The notes under the pieces: generated by a model
The model's database searches: none
What the model was told of the DNA's origin: nothing
The model's input: the letters and a program-made list of their open reading frames with translations, nothing else
Shown here: positions 15,403 through 20,907 of the stretch, piece after piece
Layout: each line of letters begins with the position of its first letter
Position numbering within the stretch: the stretch's first letter is position 1
DNA from: an uncultured Flavobacterium sp.
Lineage (GTDB): Bacteria; Bacteroidota; Bacteroidia; Flavobacteriales; Flavobacteriaceae
Assembly: GCF_946220915.1 (NCBI RefSeq)
Contig: NZ_CAMIHH010000035.1
Coordinates: 1 to 27,299, forward strand
Direction: 5' to 3'
DNA length: 27,299 nt
Made by a program: the position numbers and the translations under genes

Positions 15403-15433
15403 CAAATTTACAGATACAAAAAATGCCAGCATA
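15403..15433 (-). promoter_or_regulatory. Putative groES-groEL promoter
   Basis: On the minus strand TATG (15430-15433), a 19-base spacer and TAAATTTG (15403-15410) give a near-consensus promoter. It would leave a leader of about 70 bases before the groES ATG at 15327. It overlaps the secG terminator hairpin. Confidence 0.5.
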
Positions 15434-15451
15434 AAGGTGCCGGCATTTTTT
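15418..15451 (-). terminator. Terminator of secG
   Basis: AAAAAATGCC (15418-15427) pairs with GGCATTTTTT (15442-15451); an inner GCA/TGC stem follows after one mismatch. The run of six T on either strand makes it possibly bidirectional. It is 18 bases after the secG stop. Confidence 0.85.
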
Positions 15452-15469
15452 ATGGTTTTATTATGAAAG

Positions 15470-15835
15470 TTAGTTTGCTGGTTGCGTAGCGGGAGCAGCA
15501 GTTCCCTGAGGCTGTGCAGCAGGTGCGGCAGGAGTTCCGTTAGCGGGGGCTGCTGTTTTTGCAGGTACCGCGCTTTCATCGATAAATGGTTCGTCGCCTG
15601 AAAGTCCTGATGAGAAGCTAAGGCTCGAAAGCAGGATAAGCGCTATAAGTATTGTACCCAGTGTCCAGGTACTTTTGTCAAGAAAGTCAGTCGTTTTCTG
15701 TACGCCACCCATCATCTGAGTCCCGCCAAGTGTAGAAGAAAGGCCGCCGCCTTTAGGGTTTTGCACCATGATAACCACTACCAAAAGGAAGCTCACTATC
15801 GTTATAAGTACCAGAAAAATTGAAAAGTTAACCAT
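15470..15835 (-). CDS. secG: Preprotein translocase subunit SecG
   Basis: SecG is the small subunit of SecYEG in the inner membrane and makes ATP-driven protein export more efficient. The 121-residue protein has the two membrane segments of the family (FSIFLVLITIVSFLLVVVIMVQ and LGTILIALILLSSLSFSSG) and the conserved link NPKGGGLSSTLGGTQMMGGVQKTTDFLDKSTW. An Ala/Pro/Thr-rich tail of about 35 residues is added, as is common in Flavobacteria. It is 5 bases behind the TPR-like gene and probably shares its mRNA with the lptE genes, a set serving the cell envelope. Confidence 0.95.
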   Translation of the reverse strand: MVNFSIFLVLITIVSFLLVVVIMVQNPKGGGLSSTLGGTQMMGGVQKTTDFLDKSTWTLGTILIALILLSSLSFSSGLSGDEPFIDESAVPAKTAAPANGTPAAPAAQPQGTAAPATQPAN

Positions 15836-15840
15836 CTTTA

Positions 15841-16758
15841 TTAATTGTTATTTTGTTGTAAAGTCTTTATGTCCGAAATACGGTCTGCAAAGAAAACACT
15901 TTTTTCCGGATATTTCAAAATTAAAATTTCATATGCCTGTATCGCCTTCGAATATTTTTTTTGCTCAAGGTATACCCTTGCCAGCGTCTCGGTCATCAGG
16001 CTGGAGTTGTCCTCAACACTCCGCTCGATATTCAAAGGAGCAGGAATGGATTTTGCAGGTGCGATCTTTGGGCTGCTTTCGATGAATTTATCGATTAGCC
16101 CCAGCTTCCTGGCGAGCGGCGTATCTTCCGGTTCATTGGTTTCAGGGGATGTAGCAGCTTCATCGCGATTCACGGGGGTAAGCTTTGATAGCTGCAGCCA
16201 TTCGGCAAAAGAATGCCTTTCGCCCTGGCCAAACTCCAATGGCTTACCAATGTTAAGGTTTTGACCGGCTTCGATTGCAGCATCCGCAATACTTTCTTTC
16301 TGACCGGACTCATCTGCTTCAGGCAGTTCTTTTGTAACTAAAGTCACCTTCTGTTCGTCTTCAGCGGGATCCTCCGTTTCAGGTCCGGCTTCGGCAACCA
16401 GTTTCTTTATAGATTCCTCCAGCTTGTCAGCCACAGGTGCAGCAACCATTTCAATTCCTGTAACGCTTATCTGTTCCACAGCCTCCTGATGAACATCATA
16501 TTGTTTTTTCTGCACACTCGTGAATTGCTCCGAGGTAATGAAGTCAAACAACACCGATCTGTCAGTGGTATGTGCAGCTGTTTTTTTCAGTTCGGTATTG
16601 TAGCGGAAGCTGTCCTGATTGTAAAGCCCTTTTAAGTAAATGGCTCGCGCACTTTGCAGGAACGGAAATTCTGAGAGCACATACTCCAGCCCGCCCGCCT
16701 GTTTCTCATTCAGCGAGTAAGGATTATTGAGCAGGTGTATGTAGTCTTTGGTGTTCAA
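15841..16758 (-). CDS. TPR-like protein of unknown function between lptE and secG
   Basis: A 305-residue cytosolic-looking protein when read from TTG at 16758. The conserved N-terminus begins NTKDYIHLLNNPYSLNEKQ and includes EFPFLQSARAIYLKGLYNQ and TTDRSVLFDFITSEQF. The middle is acidic and low in order (about 110-245). The end has one clear TPR-like pair (LARVYLEQKKYSKAIQAYEILILKYPEKSVFFADRISDI). The frame also has an ATG at 16845, but the extra 29 residues are translated from a hairpin repeat (16786-16818) and share nothing with the conserved start, so TTG is preferred. Automatic annotation may give 15841-16845. From memory this gene is often found in this place in Flavobacterium; its role is unknown. 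Confidence 0.75.
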   Translation of the reverse strand: MNTKDYIHLLNNPYSLNEKQAGGLEYVLSEFPFLQSARAIYLKGLYNQDSFRYNTELKKTAAHTTDRSVLFDFITSEQFTSVQKKQYDVHQEAVEQISVTGIEMVAAPVADKLEESIKKLVAEAGPETEDPAEDEQKVTLVTKELPEADESGQKESIADAAIEAGQNLNIGKPLEFGQGERHSFAEWLQLSKLTPVNRDEAATSPETNEPEDTPLARKLGLIDKFIESSPKIAPAKSIPAPLNIERSVEDNSSLMTETLARVYLEQKKYSKAIQAYEILILKYPEKSVFFADRISDIKTLQQNNN

Positions 16759-16785
16759 ATTATAGTTGTAGGTTGATAGTTGTTG

Positions 16786-16818
16786 ATTGTCAGTTACGGG
16801 CAGTCCATCAACTGACAA
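16786..16818. repeat. Intergenic hairpin repeat after the second lptE gene
   Basis: TTGTCAGTT (16787-16795) pairs with AACTGACAA (16810-16818) around a 14-base loop. The surrounding sequence 16765-16838 is built of related short words (GTTGAT, GTTGTAGG, CAACCGACCAAC). It starts right after the stop of the second lptE-like gene. Similar words occur at 17343-17370 after the first lptE copy. It looks like a dispersed, self-complementary intergenic repeat. Confidence 0.65.
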
Positions 16819-16838
16819 CCGACCAACTGAAAACTTTT

Positions 16839-17342
16839 CTACCATTTTGCCAGCGATTCATTAAATATGTCCTGCGTTATCCTTTCAAATATTTCCTCGA
16901 GTGCGGCAGTTCGTATTGATCCTGTTGGCAGGCCGTCACCTGAGTAGTCATAAAAAAAGCTGAAGCGTTTCTCAAAATCATCATCTTCCTTTTTCCTGTT
17001 GGTAAAGCGCACCATTACCGAAATGGTAAGCCTATTTTGTGATGCGCGCTGATTGGCCGTAGCGGTCATCGGGCTTACACGGTATTCCACAATCTCGCCT
17101 TCATACACAAGGTCGCCGCCGGATCCTGTTAGGTTCAGGTGCGAATTACCTTCAATTCTGTTCTGCAACATATTGGTGAGTAGCCTCTCAATCCCCGGCT
17201 CTACAATATCGGCATTATTTTGGAATGACCTTACCTCAAATGTTTTTACGTCTTTGGAAATATTACCGCCGGATAATGTGTATTTTGGCTTACACCCGGT
17301 TAAAGCAATCATGCTAAAAACTATCATAGTGCTCAGAACCAT
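16839..17342 (-). CDS. lptE: LptE-like lipoprotein, second copy
   Basis: LptE is an outer-membrane lipoprotein that plugs the LptD barrel and helps place lipopolysaccharide on the cell surface. Read from ATG 17342 the product has 167 residues with a lipoprotein signal (MVLSTMIVFSMIALTGC, lipid site C17). The mature part shows KTFEVRSFQNNADIVEPGIERLLTNMLQ and the family core GGDLVYEGEIVEYRVSPMTA. Residues 74-167 are identical, at DNA level too, to those of the neighbour upstream, while residues 1-73 have diverged. Two lptE-like genes in a row are unusual. ATG 17378 would add 12 residues from repeat-like DNA and overlap the first copy, so 17342 is preferred. Which copy is the main LptE is unknown. 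Confidence 0.85.
   Translation of the reverse strand: MVLSTMIVFSMIALTGCKPKYTLSGGNISKDVKTFEVRSFQNNADIVEPGIERLLTNMLQNRIEGNSHLNLTGSGGDLVYEGEIVEYRVSPMTATANQRASQNRLTISVMVRFTNRKKEDDDFEKRFSFFYDYSGDGLPTGSIRTAALEEIFERITQDIFNESLAKW
16840..17123. repeat. 284-bp perfect direct repeat, copy A
   Basis: Identical base for base to 17373-17656 (offset 533). It covers codons 74 to the last sense codon of the second lptE gene plus the first two bases of its stop codon region. The sequence differs at once on both sides, so the edges are sharp. Confidence 0.97.
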
Positions 17343-17371
17343 CAACCGATAACTTATAACTGTCAGCCAAT

Positions 17372-17875
17372 TTACCATTTTGCCAGCGATTCATTAAATA
17401 TGTCCTGCGTTATCCTTTCAAATATTTCCTCGAGTGCGGCAGTTCGTATTGATCCTGTTGGCAGGCCGTCACCTGAGTAGTCATAAAAAAAGCTGAAGCG
17501 TTTCTCAAAATCATCATCTTCCTTTTTCCTGTTGGTAAAGCGCACCATTACCGAAATGGTAAGCCTATTTTGTGATGCGCGCTGATTGGCCGTAGCGGTC
17601 ATCGGGCTTACACGGTATTCCACAATCTCGCCTTCATACACAAGGTCGCCGCCGGAAGTCGTGAGGCTCAGATTGGTCTGGTTCTGTATGAGGTTCTGCA
17701 GCCTTTGTGTAAAGTCGCGTTCAATACCAGGATCCACCAGGTCGGCATTGTTCTGGAAATAGTTTACCTGAAAAGTTTTGGCATCTATCTTGCCCGTGCC
17801 TGTAAAGTTGTAAACGCTGCATCCGCTAAGCATAAAAAGCACTGCAAGCGTCATTAAAAATCGTGTCTTTTTCAT
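17372..17875 (-). CDS. lptE: LptE-like lipoprotein, first copy
   Basis: LptE family outer-membrane lipoprotein, partner of LptD in lipopolysaccharide export. From ATG 17875 it has 167 residues, exactly the length of the second copy. The signal peptide MKKTRFLMTLAVLFMLSGC gives lipid site C19. The mature N-terminal part reads KTFQVNYFQNNADLVDPGIERDFTQRLQ, like the other copy but clearly diverged. The C-terminal 94 residues (from SGGDLVYEGEIVEYRV to the final SLAKW) are the same. The frame opens 6 codons earlier (17893) and would overlap the sigma-54 activator, but the signal peptide starts at 17875. It lies 7 bases behind the activator gene. The place beside secG and the activator fits the single lptE expected in Flavobacteria, so this may be the original copy. 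Confidence 0.88.
   Translation of the reverse strand: MKKTRFLMTLAVLFMLSGCSVYNFTGTGKIDAKTFQVNYFQNNADLVDPGIERDFTQRLQNLIQNQTNLSLTTSGGDLVYEGEIVEYRVSPMTATANQRASQNRLTISVMVRFTNRKKEDDDFEKRFSFFYDYSGDGLPTGSIRTAALEEIFERITQDIFNESLAKW
17373..17656. repeat. 284-bp perfect direct repeat, copy B
   Basis: Second member of the perfect repeat; identical to 16840-17123. It holds the 3' part of the first lptE copy. Stop codons differ (TAA here, TAG in copy A) because the base just outside the repeat differs. Confidence 0.97.
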
Positions 17876-17882
17876 TGGCGGC

Positions 17883-19154
17883 TTATAGGTCAAATTGTTT
17901 TATTTTTCTATACAGTGTCCTTTCCGATATTCCCAGCTCATCGGCAGCGGCTTTGCGCTTACCCTTATTGCGCTCGAGCGCTTTTTTTATGAGCTCTATT
18001 TCTTTTTCGTCCAGTCGCAGCGTTTCCTCTTCCTCCACGGTCTCGGCAAAAAGGTAGTTTTCATCATCATCGTGGTGCTCTGCAACGGGGTCCGGCCGTT
18101 GCGGCTTTTGCGGTGCAAATACTTCGGCCCTGGGCAAATCTTCAAATTCGCTGTGGGTGTCGGCACCGTTACCGTATATTTTTTGTATCAGTCCTTTGTT
18201 CGATTCATGCACCTTATTCGTGTTGCCATTCTGCATCAGCTCCATGGTAAGTTTCTTCAGGTCATTGAGGTCGCTTTTCATGTCAAACAACACCTTATAT
18301 AGTATCTCTCTTTCATTGCTAAAGTCGCTTTCCGCCTTCTGGCCCTTCACCACGGCAGGCAGGTTGGAGCCCGCTTCCGGCAAATAATGGCGCAGTGTTG
18401 ATAATGAAATGTTACGGTTCGTTTCTAAAACGGAGATCTGCTCGGCTACATTGCGCAGCTGCCGTATATTTCCGCTCCAGCGATAATTTTGCAATAGCGA
18501 TACCGCATTATCATCGAGCTTTATGGGTGGCATTTTATATTTGTGGGCAAAGTCAGATGAAAATTTGCGGAACAGCAGGTGAATGTCATCTTTCCTATCG
18601 CGCAATGGCGGGAGCAGTATTTCTACGGTACTGAGGCGGTAATAAAGGTCTTCGCGAAACTTGCCTTTCTCAATGGCATCGAACATATTCACATTGGTTG
18701 CCGCCACAATTCGCACATTGGTTTTTTGCACTTGTGATGATCCTACCTTTATGAATTCGCCGTTTTCCAGCACGCGCAGCAGCCTTACCTGCGTAGTAAG
18801 CGGCAGCTCGCCCACTTCGTCAAGAAAGATGGTACCGCCGTCGGCCACCTCAAAGTAACCCTCACGGGTTGAGGTCGCACCGGTAAATGCGCCCTTCTCA
18901 TGCCCAAAAAGCTCACTATCAATGGTGCCTTCGGGTATCGCGCCACAGTTCACGGCAATGTATTTGCCATGCTTCCTGTGCGAAAGGGCATGTATGATCT
19001 TCGGGATGCTTTCCTTACCCACACCGCTTTCGCCGGTTACCAGTACTGATATGTCGGTAGGCGCCACCTGTATGGCTTTTTCAACAGCCCGGTTAAGCCT
19101 CGAGTCATTCCCTATGATTTCAAATCGTTGTTTTGTTGCTTGTACGCTCTCCAT
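17883..19154 (-). CDS. Sigma-54 interaction-domain transcriptional activator without receiver
   Basis: A 423-residue bacterial enhancer-binding protein that would use ATP to remodel the RpoN holoenzyme. The AAA+ domain starts almost at the N-terminus: Walker A GESGVGKE (41-48), the sigma-54 contact loop GAFTGA (88-93), Walker B GGTIFLDE (106-113) and the arginine-finger region FREDLYYRLSTVEILLPPLRDR. A linker of about 130 residues (about 255-380), partly acidic, leads to a Fis-type helix-turn-helix (about 383-423, AAADELGISERTLYRKI). There is no N-terminal receiver or other sensor domain, so activity must be set by level or by a partner. The tight link to lptE and secG suggests a role in envelope gene control, but no sigma-54 promoter was found in the window. 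Confidence 0.93.
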   Translation of the reverse strand: MESVQATKQRFEIIGNDSRLNRAVEKAIQVAPTDISVLVTGESGVGKESIPKIIHALSHRKHGKYIAVNCGAIPEGTIDSELFGHEKGAFTGATSTREGYFEVADGGTIFLDEVGELPLTTQVRLLRVLENGEFIKVGSSQVQKTNVRIVAATNVNMFDAIEKGKFREDLYYRLSTVEILLPPLRDRKDDIHLLFRKFSSDFAHKYKMPPIKLDDNAVSLLQNYRWSGNIRQLRNVAEQISVLETNRNISLSTLRHYLPEAGSNLPAVVKGQKAESDFSNEREILYKVLFDMKSDLNDLKKLTMELMQNGNTNKVHESNKGLIQKIYGNGADTHSEFEDLPRAEVFAPQKPQRPDPVAEHHDDDENYLFAETVEEEETLRLDEKEIELIKKALERNKGKRKAAADELGISERTLYRKIKQFDL

Positions 19155-19157
19155 TTT

Positions 19158-19246
19158 TTTGTTTCAGGTTTCAGGTTTCAAGTTGCCAATCATTTTCGTA
19201 AGTTGTTGGAGGCTTCAAGAACCTGAAACTTGAAACCTGAAACAAA
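19158..19246. repeat. Palindromic GTTTCAGGTTTCA repeat between miaB and the activator
   Basis: Left arm TTTGTTTCAGGTTTCA (19158-19173) is the exact reverse complement of 19231-19246. Pairing goes on inward with two mismatches to about 27 bases. The arms are built from overlapping GTTTCAGG / GTTTCAAG words, and the centre is about 35 bases. The element fills nearly the whole gap between miaB (stop at 19252) and the next gene (start 19154). As RNA it would be a long hairpin in the intergenic part of the mRNA. It may stop or protect transcripts, or be a small mobile repeat. Confidence 0.85.
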
Positions 19247-19251
19247 TAAAA

Positions 19252-20697
19252 CTATTGCATCGAAGAATATCCCACCGCTTCTCCAATCAGTGTTGCCGAT
19301 GTGCAATCGCTTACCAGTACGTTTACAAAATCACCTGGCTTATAATTCCCTTTAGGGAATACCACTACCGTGTTTTGAGAGTTGCGCCCGCTCCAGTGCT
19401 GGTCGGAACGCTTCGATTCTTTCTCTACAAGCACTTCTACCACCTGGCCTATGAAACGCTGGGTCCTTCCCAATGCCATTTGCTGCTGCAGGTTGATGAT
19501 CTCTACAAGCCTGCGGTTCTTTACTTCGTCCGGTACATCGTCTTCCATTTTCCGTGCGGCCAAAGTTCCCGGGCGCTCGGAGTAGGCAAACATGAACCCG
19601 AAATCGTATTTGCAGTGTTCCATCAGGCTTAGTGTATCCTGGTGGTCTTCTTCGGTTTCAGTAGGGAAGCCGGCGATCATGTCCTGCGAAAGTGACATTT
19701 CCGGGATAATGCGGTAGATGTTGTCTACCAGCTCCATGTATTCCTCGCGGGTATGCTGGCGGTTCATTTCCTTTAGTATGCGCGTACTGCCGCTTTGTAC
19801 CGGCAGGTGGATGTATTTGCATATATTATGGTGCTTTGCCATTACCCCGATCACTTCCAGGTGCATATCCTGCGGGTTGGAGGTCGAAAAGCGGAAACGC
19901 ATTTTCGGGAAGGCAGTGGCTACCATATCCAGCAGCTGCGCAAAATCAACTGCGGTGGCTTTTTGCATTTCAGATGCTTTTACGAAGTCTTTTTTGAGGC
20001 CGCCTCCGTACCACAGGTAGCTGTCTACATTCTGTCCTAACAGGGTAATCTCTTTAAAGCCCCTGTTCCAAAGGTCCTGGATTTCCTCCACGATGCTTTG
20101 AGTGTCGCGGCTGCGCTCACGGCCACGGGTAAACGGAACAACGCAAAAGGTACACATATTATCGCATCCCCTCGTTATCGAAACGAAAGCTGTCACTCCA
20201 TTGCTGTTAAGGCGTACGGGAGCAATGTCGCCATAGGTTTCTTCTTTAGAAAGGATAACGTTGATGGCATCGCGGCCATCCTCGACTTCCTTCAAAAGAT
20301 TGGGAATGTCCTTATAGGCATCAGGGCCTACGACCATGTCTACGATTTTTTCTTCTTCCAGGAACTGGCTTTTAAGGCGTTCGGCCATACAGCCAAGCAC
20401 GCCCACCTTCATCCCCGGGTTTATCTTTTTTACGGCATTGTATTTCTCAAGCCTCTTGCGTACGGTCTGCTCCGCCTTATCGCGTATGGAGCAGGTATTG
20501 ACCAATACAAGATCGGCCTCCTCGATGTTCTGGGTGGTATTGAATCCTTCGTTGGCAAGGATGGAGGCTACGATTTCGCTGTCCGAAAAATTCATCTGGC
20601 AGCCGTAGCTTTCTATAAAAAGCTTTTTGGTGTTTCCTTCTTTCTGCTCCAACACAAGGCTTTGGCCCTGCTTGTTTTCTTCAATTATCTTTTCCAT
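19252..20697 (-). CDS. miaB: tRNA-2-methylthio-N6-dimethylallyladenosine synthase MiaB
   Basis: A radical-SAM methylthiotransferase that changes i6A37 to ms2i6A37 in tRNAs reading UNN codons. From ATG 20697 it has 481 residues. The N-terminal domain has the three cluster cysteines C33 (YGCQMN), C69 (VNTCSIRDKA) and C103 (LGCMAER). The radical-SAM motif is C178-x3-C182-x2-C185 (RGCDNMCTFCVVPFTRGRERS). A C-terminal TRAM domain for tRNA binding follows (about 415-475). The frame opens 6 codons upstream (20715), but AGGAG lies just before the ATG at 20697, one of few Shine-Dalgarno-like sites here, and supports the shorter form. A consensus -7 box lies at 20726-20733. Confidence 0.98.
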   Translation of the reverse strand: MEKIIEENKQGQSLVLEQKEGNTKKLFIESYGCQMNFSDSEIVASILANEGFNTTQNIEEADLVLVNTCSIRDKAEQTVRKRLEKYNAVKKINPGMKVGVLGCMAERLKSQFLEEEKIVDMVVGPDAYKDIPNLLKEVEDGRDAINVILSKEETYGDIAPVRLNSNGVTAFVSITRGCDNMCTFCVVPFTRGRERSRDTQSIVEEIQDLWNRGFKEITLLGQNVDSYLWYGGGLKKDFVKASEMQKATAVDFAQLLDMVATAFPKMRFRFSTSNPQDMHLEVIGVMAKHHNICKYIHLPVQSGSTRILKEMNRQHTREEYMELVDNIYRIIPEMSLSQDMIAGFPTETEEDHQDTLSLMEHCKYDFGFMFAYSERPGTLAARKMEDDVPDEVKNRRLVEIINLQQQMALGRTQRFIGQVVEVLVEKESKRSDQHWSGRNSQNTVVVFPKGNYKPGDFVNVLVSDCTSATLIGEAVGYSSMQ

Positions 20698-20725
20698 ATC
20701 ACTCCTGTCGTGCATTTTAGAACGG

Positions 20726-20758
20726 CAAAGATATTACTTTAATTGATATTGTGACAAG
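20726..20758 (-). promoter_or_regulatory. miaB promoter
   Basis: On the minus strand CTTG (20755-20758), a 21-base spacer and TATCTTTG (20726-20733) match the Bacteroidetes promoter well. The predicted start is about 22 bases before the miaB ATG. It may drive the whole run miaB to secG, because no other clear promoter was seen in that run. Confidence 0.65.
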
Positions 20759-20881
20759 ATGGCAGAAATCCATTTGTATTTAAAGTTATGATTTTGGATT
20801 TTTCGGACTGGTGCAGCTGGCAGGTAATCATAAAAAAACGTTTTTAAATTCCTTAAAAAACCAATATTTAAAAAAAACCAA

Positions 20882-20889
20882 TACTTTTG
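20882..20889 (+). promoter_or_regulatory. -7 box for topA
   Basis: TACTTTTG fits TAnnTTTG and lies 18 bases before the topA ATG at 20908. The -33 element is unclear in the A-rich sequence before it. Confidence 0.5.
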
Positions 20890-20907
20890 CCCCCAAAGAA
20901 ACATGGA

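Noticed and set aside
20887..20907. TTG start for topA 7 codons upstream
   Set aside because: The TTG is part of the TACTTTTG promoter box; MAKNLVIVESPAKAK is the normal TopA start.
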